A stretch of 64,000 nucleotides of DNA from Pachyseris speciosa (taxonomy: Eukaryota; Cnidaria; Anthozoa; Scleractinia; Pachyseridae): contig JAEMWC010000237.1 in assembly GCA_016490735.1 (NCBI GenBank), positions 521,001-585,000 of the forward strand. The letters are read 5' to 3'. Made by a program: the position numbers and the translations under genes. Shown here piece after piece: positions 12,301 to 22,395 of the stretch (position 1 is the stretch's first letter; each line of letters starts with the position of its first letter). The notes under the pieces are model-generated. The model worked only from the letters and a program-made list of their open reading frames with translations, had not been told where the DNA came from and did not search any database.

Positions 12301-15232
12301 ACTGCAGGCCCCGTCTCACAACTCTTCATAGTTGATTCTGTGGGACGTAATCTTTTACACACTGTTCGAAAAGGGTAGGGGACGTAGTTCCCGGTGTGAT
12401 GGTCTATCTCTCATCTGATGATTAAATGCTCGGAGATATTAGCTGCACAAGCTACTCTAAAAATCCGAGGGTAAATAATGTGATGTATGTATGTATGTTC
12501 AGTTCAAACGTTTCTCACCAGGGTAAATTTGCTAGTAAATCCACCTGCTATTCCCAACACTCCAGTGATGATGATCTAACGAAGAGGATAAAAAGGAAAG
12601 GATCAGGAGGCAGTCAGCTCAGTTTGCAGGGTCCTGTAACATAGACTGATATCACATAAGCCACTGATAGCTGAGAGTTTGTTTCGGCGTAGATGGCGCT
12701 AAATGGCTGTTTTGAAGCCTTTGGGCTAACTCAACTGTCGTGATAAATTCAGCGAAAAATCCGGGTTTTTCTAGCGAAATATCATGTCAAACTTTCGTAC
12801 TACGAGGAGGCCAAGGTCCCATTCAACTCTGAAGGAAACTTACGTCGTTTTCAGGTCAACTAGCGTTTTCGAAACTGGAGAATTCTCAATGAAGTTTGCC
12901 TCCACCGATAGGTTTTTAGAAGCAAACAGCCAAGAGGTTAATTAAAACTACTAACCGTTTCACTCGCCAACTTATTGTTTGGCTAAAATTACTGTTTTCA
13001 ACGCAGGTTTTTCTATGCTCCTCGCCTCGATCTCATCCACCCGTGGTATAAACAATCAGTATAAACGGTGGAAAAGCAAATTTGGTAACCGGCAGGATTA
13101 TGCAAAGTTTTGTACCAATTTTGCTCGCAGATTTTTCACCGATCGATAAATAAATAACGTAATTATGCCCATGTTTGTTTTCTTGTGCTTATGCTTATGC
13201 TTATGCTTATGTGGAACTTACAAAAAGCCAGGAATTTCTTCCAATGGCAGAAACGAAAGGCCGGAATGATATCGGTGCACACACATGTGATCTGCTCATG
13301 CGCAGAAGGACTGAAGTCAAAGGCGGTCCTCTGTATGACAGTACAGAGTGTGTCCTTGTGTTTTTGTCGCTCAAGAAATCAAGATTGAATTTATACTAAA
13401 CCGGTGTTATGTATTCCATCACCTGCCTCAAGGCCAAAGGATGGTGTCGCAGCAGAAACCCTTTGATACTAGAAGCTCACTCAGTCCAAGAAACTCGTCT
13501 TTCCAACTGCGCAAGAGATGACTACTATATGTCTATAAAATACGTATATATGGGCGGTGTGAATGGATCAAAGAAACACTAAAATTTATATTAAAAAAAG
13601 TGTTTCAATCAACGGTTTTGTACAAAAAGAAAACAAAACATGAGTTTGTAATATTAGTCCTTCCAAAGGACGAAGCAAATTACATCTGCACGCCATCATT
13701 ATTGTACGGAACATAAGAAAATAATTACTACTTCGAAAGGATTAATGTGTTTGCTTTGGTCCGAGGTTTATTTCATGTCAGGTTGTACGATTTAATCGAT
13801 GTTTCTCTTTAAGATATGCAAAATAGTTCTCTCAAGACACCTGCGAATTTCAGCTTTTTTCTTGGTTAATGTAATCTATTGCTTCGGTTTTATACATCTG
13901 AGGGCCCGTTATTCACTTCCATTTTTCATCCTTTCAAAATGGAATTGCAGAAACGGGTTTAATCTTAACAAAAGTGCGGTTGTTAAATTATTAATAATAA
14001 ATGAGGTAAGAAGTTAAATTTAACGAGCCTGACACTTAAATGAAATGAAAGTGTTTAGAAAAACAGATGTAAGTGTATGACAAAGTGATAAAAGATTACC
14101 AGGAAATTTTTCTTCGAAACTGAGATTGAATGACGAAATCAGTTCTAGTCGTTATTTTCAACTAGAGCTTGACAGATTGTCACTTCATACTCAGCAGCGA
14201 ATAACAAATTTTCATTAAAACCGAGACAGTGTTTAAAAGTCATTTTAAGGATTGTGATAAATTTAGCCTTCCATACAAACGTCTTATTTAAAGACTAAAG
14301 TAATTTTTTGTGAGTTGGGAGAAAGGGCGTATTGACGGCGAATACGTATATACAGAGTTAGAATTTGGTTTTTCACTTAAACTACACCACAAAACGAAAG
14401 AACTGTCTGAAATAAAATTAATTGTTTATTCAGTGCGACTTGATGTCGTTAATTGCAGCTCGGGTTATTGCGAATTTGTGGCTGCCAAATGAACTCGTCA
14501 AAGCTGAGCTGATAACTGAAAACGCTTAATATAAGCTTGAAACAACACTAAATTGTCTAGGATAGAGCAAAGCGATAAACCGGTGCACAGAAACCGCCGT
14601 GCGATATGGAGGCAGGATACAATTGCAAACAAAATTACCAAATCTGCGGCCGTCGACCTTCTCCAAGTTACTGAAGAAAAATTCAGAAAAGCCCAAACGT
14701 TTCCAGTGACATTTTCTTTTATTTTGTTACAAAAGCAGAACTTCGTCAACGAGTTTTATTCAGATATTCTTAATAATCTTAATGAAAGAAAAAAAAGAGA
14801 GAATCGGAGAGAAAAATTTTGCAAAGACCAACCTTGAGTTAAAGGTCTCCGACCATACGCTTGTTTTAATAGAAATTTCAACATCAACAGTTAACAATAC
14901 AGTTGTTGATGTGGAACCAAACAGCAAAAAAAATATTATTTTCTGTATTTAAAAGCAAAAACAAGTCGCTGCAAACCCAGATATTAAGTTTTAGAATAAA
15001 AAGTAAGACTTATTTGTTTTGAACAGACGGCGGAAAATGAAAATTAATGAAGTTGTTGTGAATTGCTTACCGGTAGAGCAGCCCAATACGCCACACCAAT
15101 TTGAAAAATAAAACCAAGGTCATTTTCGCTTTCACTGAGTATAAAAGCCAGTGTAAACACACAGCATCCCAAGATGATCTGGGAGATCCCCGTACAAATC
15201 ACCTGGTTTGCGCGGTTCTCTTGGAAAGACAT
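8183..15232 (-). CDS. Second tetraspan membrane protein, MS4A/CD20-like (TM2 exon not located)
   Basis: Exons found on the minus strand: 15071-15232 (start MSFQENRANQVICTG, TM1 ISQIILGCCVFTLAFIL, ends IGVAYWAALP), 9475-9586 (TM3 FLAASVISCFLGGILAACVG), 9079-9203 (loop residues YCPYD, TM4 ILMIGLISVLILQAAISLAG) and 8183-8404 (73-aa tail). The boundaries carry GT..AG, and the TM3, TM4 and tail exons join in phases 1 and 0, exactly as in the gene at 1769. By that comparison a ~57-nt phase-0 exon for TM2 should lie between 9587 and 15070; I could not find it, so it may have been missed, lost or disrupted. The tail is short and polar with several tyrosines, including YKNQ and YRNG, which fit the YxN form bound by Grb2-type SH2 domains when phosphorylated (inference). 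The N-terminal SQIILG segment and IGVAYWAALP loop resemble MS4A family members. Confidence 0.58.
9315..9388. repeat. Low-complexity C-run and (AAAAC)n tract
   Basis: A run of C residues followed by AACAAAACAAAAC-type pentamers and an A-run, just past the TM3 exon of the minus-strand tetraspan gene, inside its intron. Confidence 0.9.
10258..10704. mobile_element. MITE with CAGGGGCACCCAACG ends and 6-bp target duplication
   Basis: The element starts CAGGGGCACCCAACG and ends CGTTGGGTGCCCCTG, a perfect 15-bp terminal inverted repeat. It is flanked on both sides by TTTATT (10252-10257 and 10705-10710). Length is 447 bp with no coding region. The inside is rich in TTTTCGG/CCGAAA-type words. A 6-bp duplication has been reported for the Dada and IS3EU groups among others; the superfamily cannot be fixed from the sequence alone. 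Confidence 0.85.
11219..11612. mobile_element. Nested MITE, hAT-like, 8-bp duplication GTGGCTAG
   Basis: Ends are TAGGCATGAATAGATTGTGC on the left and the near-complement GCACAATCTATTTATGCCTA on the right. It is flanked exactly by GTGGCTAG at 11211-11218 and 11613-11620. The inside repeats AAAGTTGCTC many times (AAAAGTTGC words at about 11230, 11270, 11295, 11515, 11565). It is 394 bp and non-coding. The 8-bp duplication suggests hAT-type transposition. Confidence 0.85.
11618..12064. mobile_element. MITE split by the 11219 insertion, 8-bp duplication AGGGTGGC
   Basis: Ends TAGGCTTTTGTACATTATGC and GCATAATGTACAAAAGCCTA are perfect inverted repeats. The right flank AGGGTGGC (12065-12072) matches 11208-11215, which lies before the other MITE; so the 11219 element inserted into the first three bases of this one. 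Its body repeats GAGCATTTTAGTGG at least five times in direct orientation (about 11651, 11684, 11953, 11988, 12021) and holds a (GTT)n tract near 11840. Confidence 0.8.
12151..12445 (+). mobile_element. tRNA-derived SINE
   Basis: The head reads like a tRNA: TTAGCTCAGTGGTAGAGC gives a good A box (12157-12174) and GGTTCAAACCC a good B box (12201-12211). A non-tRNA body follows (AACACTCAGGGTCTTTAAAT, then GGGACGTAGTTCCCGG near 12379). The T-stem does not pair properly and the body continues, so this is a SINE rather than a tRNA gene. It lies in the large intron of the minus-strand tetraspan gene, in opposite orientation. Confidence 0.85.
13183..13211. repeat. (GCTTAT)n hexamer tract
   Basis: Four to five tandem GCTTAT units. 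They open two reading frames with alternating dipeptides (AYAY, LMLM) that have no other support as genes. Confidence 0.85.
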
Positions 15233-16848
15233 CTTAGATCTCAGCCTTCAGTGCATCCAATAAACGCATTCAAAGCTCCTCACACTCAGTCGCTTAAGAC
15301 ATGAACAGCACTGAATATAATCTAAATGCTAAACAACAAACGTCTAGCAAACGTCAACCTGCAGGCATAAGTTGATTGTTGTTCCTTTTGGGCATTATTT
15401 TAGAATTTTGAAGCAAAGATGTTATCGTAAATGTCCCGTAAACTCGTTCCCAGTGCTCTTCTACCATTTTAATTAATAATCTTAATATTTCGTGACGCCT
15501 CGTTTCATTACGTTTAAAAGAAGTTTTGCGTAAAAATCATCTTCGCTGTAAAATTAAACTCTGACAAATTGAACTTTAATCATTAACCTTTGAATCCTGT
15601 AGCGCTCATAAGCTTCTGTGCCGGATTACGCTCATTTCGCAGACAATTCTCATAAACCACTGAACATAACGGCGATAAATAAATTTAAAACATAAGAAAT
15701 GTCTGTTAAAGATCAGTTTTTTACTTTGAGAGTTGAAAGCTGATATGTTTTTGAAATTACTGAATCATTTTACTATATACTAAAAAAAGTTGGTAACAGT
15801 TAGGTGACTCGGTCTTTCCGGAAGGCATGCATCCAAACAGAAAACAGGTACACAGCCCTGACCTGTCTCCAAATAATAAAGCTTTTACCGAGCGGTAAAA
15901 TGCAATTAATGGAACGTGACGCCGTGGGGGTGATGGGTCGGGTAGGTTAGACCACTCGTAAACTTAGGTCTATGGTGAAAGCCTTATTCATGAATGAATG
16001 TACTTTATTCATAAGTTTAGGATAAAAGCCTTTCATGGCTAGAAATTGTTGAAGTATCTTGTGAAATGTCTGTAACTATAATCTTACCTCTGCCTGGATT
16101 GGTTCTTGTTTTTTTGTGAGCTCTATTCATAGCGAGCAGTTTGCCACGTTGTGTCTACGTTGTTTATAGGAGAACTCTACCTATTGGCCATAGTTCCAGA
16201 CACTGTCTTGCAAAAAAACCACTGAATGCCACACCAGGGCGTTATTCTAGTCGTATCGCACGAAAGTCAACTTTGTAGCAGTTTTGTTTCCCGCCCTCCC
16301 TCCCCTTGGGGGAAGTTCGCTGTACATAGTTCATGTCAGAAGCCTTATTAAACTTGGGGTCGCTCCCCTTGTGGTTCGGTAAAGTCTGCGTAGCGACTTC
16401 CCCCAAGCTCTTGGCATTGCTCGTGTCTTGCCATCTTATACCTTTGCTCTTATCTTGTCCGATCCAGCCCGTGCGGTGCTGGGGGAGATAAGTAAGGCTC
16501 TGCCAATACTCTTACCTTACCCACGTTTATGGGGAGGTAAGTGAGGCTCTTCTTGTTTTTATGCGTACAACCCGAAGTCGCGAATAACCTGCCACAGGGA
16601 TGTGTCCCCCTAATTTACGCCATTTTGCTGTCTGTGTATTTTATCCTGAGCGTATTACTGTATTGCGTGACACTCAAGTTGTTTGTCAATTTACGGCCGT
16701 AGTGACATTAATTCGCTTTAAAAAGACTTAAAACTTTTTAAATTAATAAATCACAGAACGATTTGGTAAACTCACAGACTCATGGAAGACGTATTAACTT
16801 TGAGCCCACAAAGTAGAAACCCTATATTAACCCTTGACTGCGTTTGGC
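15233..16848. other. Intergenic stretch, nothing recognised
   Basis: Upstream of the minus-strand tetraspan gene. A GC-richer patch at 16270-16620 has repeated GGGGGAAGT / GGGGGAGATAAGTAAGGCTC / GGGGAGGTAAGTGAGGCTC words that look like a degenerate internal duplication. No open frame or terminal repeat could be tied to it. The stretch should hold the promoter of the tetraspan gene. Confidence 0.35.
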
Positions 16849-16852
16849 TTAA

Positions 16853-17604
16853 AGTGCATATGACACAAAATTTTTCATTAGCTTGTTCGAAAGAGCTTTC
16901 AAAGTGATGAAGAACGGCGTTTATTTTATTGTGATATAGCACTCTTGGTTGCCGAGTTATTCAAGATTTTGATTTATGCAAATTAGAGGAATTGTGACGT
17001 CACGAGGTGGACACAAAATGAAGTAAAATCACAAAATACGGGATATCTGTGCAAATACTAAGTCTACTGGGTTGAAATTTGGCAGGGTTGATGTGCTGCC
17101 AGAACTACACATTGTGATAGCGGTTATGATGTCACCAAAGCAACATACTCGTTACCAGACCTCTACCTTCCCATATGAAAAATGCCTTATTTGTTTCTCC
17201 AGATTCTAATGGACTTTCTTATACTTGTGCTGTGTATAAATGTCCATATTCGCTCACACCCACTGAATGAACATCAAGAGCAAATAGCACTTCTTGGGGA
17301 GGGAAACTATGATTTTATCCTTTTGCTCTGGTAACGAGTATGTTGTTATGGTGATAACTACTATCTCAATGTGTAGTTCTGGGAGCACATCAACCCTGCA
17401 GACTTAGTATTTGCACAGATATTCCATATTTTGTCATTTTACTTCATTTTGTGCCCACCTTGTGACGTCACAAGTCCTCTAATTTACATAAATATCTTGA
17501 ATAACTCGGCAACCAAGAGTGCTATCACAATAAAATAAACGCCGTTCTTGGTCATTTTGAAAGCTCTTTCGAAAGAGCCAATGAAAAATTTTGTCATATG
17601 CACT
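16853..17604. mobile_element. Palindromic MITE with TTAA target site
   Basis: The left end AGTGCATATGACACAAAATT and right end AATTTTGTCATATGCACT are inverted, and the similarity continues inward for roughly 200-250 bp per arm (for example GTGACGTCAC near 16995 and 17461, GCCGTTCTTC/GAAGAACGGC-type words). TTAA flanks it at 16849-16852 and 17605-17608. It is non-coding, 752 bp. A TTAA duplication with inverted repeats fits the Kolobok, piggyBac or Sola3 groups. Confidence 0.82.
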
Positions 17605-17608
17605 TTAA

Positions 17609-18056
17609 GGTGGCTCAAAAGAGTTTTCAGCACTTTGCAAGACGTAGATCTTGATGGGTCATTGTTACCACTCTTTATCCGTTCATGCTACAATCATGGT
17701 ATCAAAAAACTGTCCAATCATTGGGGAGCACGTTGTTATCATTTTCGTGACGCTATATGTTATCATAGCAACAGTATGACCTACTAAAAACACCCTTAAT
17801 TTTAGCTTTAAGTACTTCTATTTCAAAAACGGCACGGTGAAATTTTTTGTTATCGAAATTTGATAAGCAGGATAAGACGCAACTTTTGGCAATGTTTAAA
17901 AAAATTCTGTACATGGGGTTCAGAGCCACGTTAAAATGCTCCCCAATGATAGGGCAGCTTTGCGATAACATGATTGTAGCATCAACTGATAGAGTGGTTA
18001 TAGTGACCCATCAAAATCTACATCTTAGAAAGCACTGAAAACTGTTTTGAGCCACC
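17609..18056. mobile_element. TTAA MITE sharing terminal motif with the 22797 transposon
   Basis: Left end GGTGGCTCAAAAGAGTTTTC and right end (reverse complement) GGTGGCTCAAAACAGTTTTC; the arms match imperfectly for about 50 bp. TTAA flanks at 17605-17608 and 18057-18060. The left TTAA is the same four bases as the right duplication of the neighbouring MITE. The first bases match the ends of the Kolobok-type transposon at 22797-27598 (GGTGGCTCATAACAGTTT), so that family may mobilise it (inference). Confidence 0.85.
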
Positions 18057-18948
18057 TTAACCAACACACTGGAGTAGCTCGATGCGAGGGGCATGTTGAC
18101 AGGCTAAAATGATGCCGAAAGAGAAAATTTATAAACAAGACATGCCATAATGAGAGTGGCCTTCGTGGCAGGTGTAAATGGGAGAAAAAAATGGAGAGAC
18201 CTGGAGGGAGGAGTTCCTTTTTCCCTGTCTCCCCAGCCTTCCCCCCATTTTCTTCCCATTTCCTCGCTCCCCCCCTCTCCCAATGTACGCAGGATAAAGA
18301 GAGCAATAGGATGATGTCTGTCTACATTGAACCTTTGTAGTGATAAAGTTGTCTGTTTTAACAACAAATTGCCATTGGAGGGTTGAGATTGTTTTCGTAC
18401 ATTCACCCTCTTTGAATTGTCTAATTCATCATCAATTCAAGCCACTTCTCACTTCTGTAGATTTAGTGGCTGCTTCAGTTTTGATGACAGCGTGGGAGGC
18501 AGCAGCTCTCATAAAATGTTGAATCAAGCAATCTTTGTTCTGATTTCCGTACAATGCTGCTAACCCACTTCGGAGATACAAAGCAACTGTACACTCCATG
18601 TACTTATTCAGCAAGCGATGATACAAACTTTATTGTTGTTTGAAATTCACATTTGTAAAAGTATGATAAATACAACATACGAAATCCACATGTCTGTGAT
18701 TTTAATTTCCAGCTGCCTCTTGGCTCTAAGGGACATGAGTGTTCTAATGTGCCTCAAAGAAAAAATAATGATGTTTGGATAAAAAAGAATGAAAAGCAAA
18801 AATGAATTAAAAAGAACCTTTTTTTACACATAATTAATTTACGGAAAAATGCAAGGCAGTGGTTGGTCTCTTTTGATTTCACTGCATAAATGAATATGCC
18901 CCGTTCCTAATGATGTCAACATCAGGGTACGTCCAACAAAAATGAACC

Positions 18949-20317
18949 CTAATCCTGTTTATTCAGAATGTCAGTTAATGTATTACTATAGTAACACTCC
19001 AATTCATTGCTTATATTCCATTGATGAGCTTGTAGCTCAAGCAGCTCTAACAAGAGGCATCTTGTCTTGGCAGTTGAACCAGCAGCAAGGATGGTGTCCC
19101 TTATTTTTCCAACAAGTTCATCCATTTTTCCCTGGCAGAAAACACAATACATGTAAATTAAACAATCACATTATTGCTGGTACATGTAGAATTGTAATGA
19201 TGCATGTGAAATTAATACATGTAACTCTTTGTAAGACAAAAAGAAGACTTCACAACAGGAAAACTGAACATTTCAAGGCCTTCACTAAAAATGACCACAC
19301 ATCAGCCATTGCTAACCACATTAAAACCAAGTTGGATATAAGATCAAGTGGGATCATTTCAACATTATTTTTAGCATCGGGCAAGACTGATTACCATTGT
19401 AAAATTAAGGAAACATTATTTATCCAAGAAGTTCAGCCAGCTTTTAATGTAAACATCAGAAGTGAGAACATTTTACTTGAAATAACATGAAGGTGTATCC
19501 TTTTATGGATTTACTGTTAAGATAGTTTTTCTTAATCTCAGTTTCAGACCCCTATATTAAAAAGTATATAAATACTTTTCAAACATTGCAATGGTCACTT
19601 TTGAAAATGTATGTTGCCTAGCATACGAAACGTCAAGTCTGTATAAAATGTGTTGGTTTACCATGTTCATCTCTGCTGTTTGTGTTTTATTTCTAATGCT
19701 ATGATGGCCTAACAACGAGAGTTTAAATGAACAAGGGATGGAAACAGGGACAGAGAAGGACTGTGCTCTAAGAAAAATGTTTGGGAGCCCAAAACTCTGA
19801 ACCTTAGAAATCCAGGGTGCCCAGCATTTAATTTGGTGCAAAAACTAAGATTTCCTTGTCGCCCAAAGGCAAATGTACAATGTAAGTTGCCAGGGGCCAC
19901 CGGACACTGCTAAAGCACATCCCTGAGATATCAAAATACTTGCAAGAATGCTGCAAACAGGGAAAATTAACTCAAAATATGTGGAATTTGGTAGTAGAAA
20001 AAGGTGCAAACGATTGCCAGTGAAGAGGAAAAACTAGTAAAGGATACTGGAAGGAAAGAAGTCAGGTCCTCTACCCCCACCCCACTCCACCCCACCCCCC
20101 TTCCTGCTCAGCTATATCCTTTTCACCATCCAGGAGGATGTACATGTAGTAATAGAAGGTCACTTGTGCTAAAGTAACTGGAGTTACAGTACAATTGCAG
20201 CAATTGATAATATTATAGCTCAGGCTTTACTTCAAGAAACTACAGAATACAGGGCCACTTTAGTCCACTTCATTTTCATGTGACAAAGGCTTTCTAGCAT
20301 ACATGTAATGAGGCATT

Positions 20318-20386
<69 letters not shown>

Positions 20387-20583
20387 GATTTATTAGTAGT
20401 ACTTCCACAAGGTGGCTCTTTGCCTACTAATTACAAATCTCAAATCAAATCAAATTAAATCAAATGTTGGTTTTTGAGGAGAGGGGAAAACTGGAGTACC
20501 CGGAGAAAAACCTCTCAGAGCAGAGTAGAGAACCAACAAACTCAGCCCACATATGACACTGAGTCCAGGAATCGAACCTGGGA

Positions 20584-20615
<32 letters not shown>

Positions 20616-22110
20616 GCGTCAACCCTGCTCCCCTCCCCTCCTCATTTTGCAATGCAGACCTTCCAACAGTCACGGTTTGGCCGTGAGACTCACGGTTTCA
20701 GATCCCATCTCACGGTCTAACCTCAAAATCTCACGGTTTTCCTCAATGACAATCTTAATGAAATACAGCCCAAAATCAAACTTGAGTTACTTTATTTTCA
20801 TTTCTGCCTCAGTTTGAGCACAACATGAGCATGAAGATCATGTGAAGATCTTTCACTTTGCGTTTGGAATTACAATTTGACATTCTTACATGAAGTAAAG
20901 GTTAAAAGCCGTATAAAAAGCACATGTTCAACATGGCGGAACGAAGCTGTGATCCGGAAAGCGTCCCAACTAGTCCTAAAAGAAAAAATCTACACATGTC
21001 GGCGCTGCCTGGTACCGTTCAAAGTTCTTTGTTTTCGAACACTTTATAAACCTCAAGGTTTGGGACCTAAATCTCAAGGTTTTTTCCAGTTCATTTTTGA
21101 GATCTCAAGGTTTCGGGGTTGCAGAGGTTGGAAGGTCTGGCAATGGACACTGTCATTATTCAGTGATGCCAAAGAAATAGGTGGCCATGTGTTCTACAAT
21201 GAATTTGGTTTCATCAACAGAGTTGATAAAGTAAATTGGTCACCATAAAGAGTTTCAAGTGCTGACATTTTGACCCTCAGCCCTTCGTCAAAGTGCTTTC
21301 AAATGACATTGGGTTAATGCTTGAAATGTCAGCACTGGAAAAACCAAACTCATTTACACTCCCTCCACCCCAAACCGACATCGCACCAGTTTCTTTAGAA
21401 ACTAACCCCCATGTCTTCTATACTGTACAGTTTAACCTACACTGAGCTAGCCTTTTCCTTCGACTTACCTGATCAACACTCTCTAAAAGCTTTCCCACTG
21501 TCCTAAAGTGCTGGTAAAAGCAGTCTATTTCATCCTCTTCTAAATCCTGTTCCTGACTAGCAGCATCTTCTCCCCTCAACAGTTCACTCATTGCTTGAAA
21601 CACTGCTCCAGCAAGGGGCTTGAGTGGAGCCTCCCCGGTACGAAGGTGATTGAAAAGTTCGCATATTAAACCCACCAATCCGTACCATTCACCCAGCGAG
21701 TTCTCCCGAATACTCGCCCTGTTTTTGTAATTTTCTTGCGTGCTCTTGAGTAGACAACTTCTGAAAGCACTCCCGCACGAGTTCTCCGAGCAAAGTTTGC
21801 TAGCGACTTTGGCAGCTAGTGGTGCAAAGTCACTATCTGCTATAGTTCTTTGACACAAAAGATCGACAACCTGTTTGATTTTCGTGGAAGAATCGGATGA
21901 AGAAATGTATTTTGATAGTTGATCTACTTTCTCGTCTAAATTTGCTTCCTTCAGATCGCTAAGAAGTTTTGATAAATCGAATTCTTCTGTCCCACTATCA
22001 CTTGAAGATCTTTTCTGCTCATATGAATCTTCTCCAGGTCTCGTTTGTGCTTTGGGGAGTCCAAAACCTCTTCCTCGGCCAATACCGCGTCCTCGTGGAA
22101 CAGACGCCAT
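18949..22110 (-). CDS. MIF4GD: MIF4G-domain protein, MIF4GD (SLIP1)/CTIF-like
   Basis: Two exons: 21469-22110 (214 codons) and 18949-19131 (60 codons plus stop), joined at phase 0 by GT..AG, 274 aa in all. The start at 22110 (MASVPRGRGIGRGRG) has a purine at -3 and G at +4; an in-frame ATG lies six codons upstream. The N-terminus is an RG-rich tail and an acidic/serine linker. A MIF4G helical repeat follows: SLGEWYGLVGLICELFNHLR, FRTVGKLLE, and in exon 2 MDELVGKIRD and CLLLELLELQAHQW. These match the shape of MIF4GD and of the C-terminal domain of CTIF. MIF4GD binds the stem-loop binding protein to aid histone mRNA translation; CTIF works with the cap-binding complex. The length is a little over vertebrate MIF4GD because of the RG-rich extension. 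It starts head to head with SMU1. The intron holds a Penelope fragment, a SINE and a MITE. A likely AATAAA is the TTTATT at about 18629. Confidence 0.8.
19190..19690 (+). mobile_element. Penelope-like element, GIY-YIG domain and 3' tail, decayed
   Basis: The plus strand encodes a GIY-YIG-type C-terminal stretch: KTKRRLHNRKTEH, NDHTSAIANHIKT, LASGKTDYHCKIKETLFIQE and VQPAFNVNI, as in Penelope-like retroelement endonucleases. The tyrosine-rich start of the domain is degraded (CKTKRR where CxYVGxTKRR is usual). Downstream, 19601-19645 holds GTATG..CATACGAAACGTC, which resembles the stem II and GAAAC core of a hammerhead ribozyme, though the CUGANGA box is poor. It sits in the intron of the MIF4G gene, antisense to it. 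Confidence 0.7.
20325..20640 (-). mobile_element. tRNA-derived SINE with (ATT)n tail
   Basis: On the minus strand the head contains GACGCAGTGGTGAGAGCAC (A-box-like) and GGTTCGATTCC (B box, plus 20568-20578). A body with CGGGTACTCCAGTTTTCCCC follows, and the tail is (ATT)n, seen on plus as about 20 AAT units at 20325-20384. It is in the MIF4G-gene intron in the same orientation as the gene. Confidence 0.82.
20655..21139. mobile_element. MITE with CAGACCTTCCAAC ends and 6-bp duplication
   Basis: Ends CAGACCTTCCAAC and GTTGGAAGGTCTG are perfect inverted repeats, flanked by GCAATG at 20649-20654 and 21140-21145. The body has several CTCACGGTTT units on the left and CTCAAGGTTT units on the right. 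It is 485 bp and non-coding. Confidence 0.85.
21165..21418. mobile_element. Penelope-type pseudo-LTR remnants, inverted, with hammerhead-like cores
   Basis: On the minus strand 21250-21292 reads GACGAAGGGCTGAGGGTC, AAAA, TGTCAGC, then AACTCTTTATGGTGACCAAT, as in the tails of GIY-YIG Penelope-like elements. Immediately after, the plus strand carries TTAATGCTTGAAATGTCAGC (21315-21336) and AGTTTCTTTAGAAACT (21390-21405), the same type of tail in the other orientation. The GAAA-GTC blocks resemble a hammerhead ribozyme, but the conserved positions are partly lost. Confidence 0.5.
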
Positions 22111-22395
22111 TTTCAAAGAGACTATCAAGACTCCTGACTAGGGTAGGGTAACACGCAAGGCGCATGTAAGTATTATCCCCTGGTATTATCAAAATTATCT
22201 TGACGAAACCTTTCAACAACTTTGCAAATCAAAATATGAAACTGTTCGTTTGATATTCACTATAAAGGGAAATATAGTTGAATGGAATGGAATGTTTCAA
22301 TATACTTTCATTTTTCACCCAATAGTTTGCAAAATCCCCAGCCCTACACCGCTAGTCCATTTGGTAGCCATACCCAGAATTACTTGCGTTTCAAG
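22111..22395. promoter_or_regulatory. Shared head-to-head promoter region (MIF4G gene / SMU1)
   Basis: Only 285 bp separate the two divergent ATG codons. The gap has no TATA box in a convincing place and no repeat. It must contain the 5' untranslated regions and start sites of both genes, so a bidirectional promoter is the simple reading (inference). Confidence 0.6.

Noticed and set aside
14553..14837. 94-residue plus-strand open frame
   Set aside because: No recognisable family; it lies in the intron of the opposite-strand tetraspan gene without splice support.
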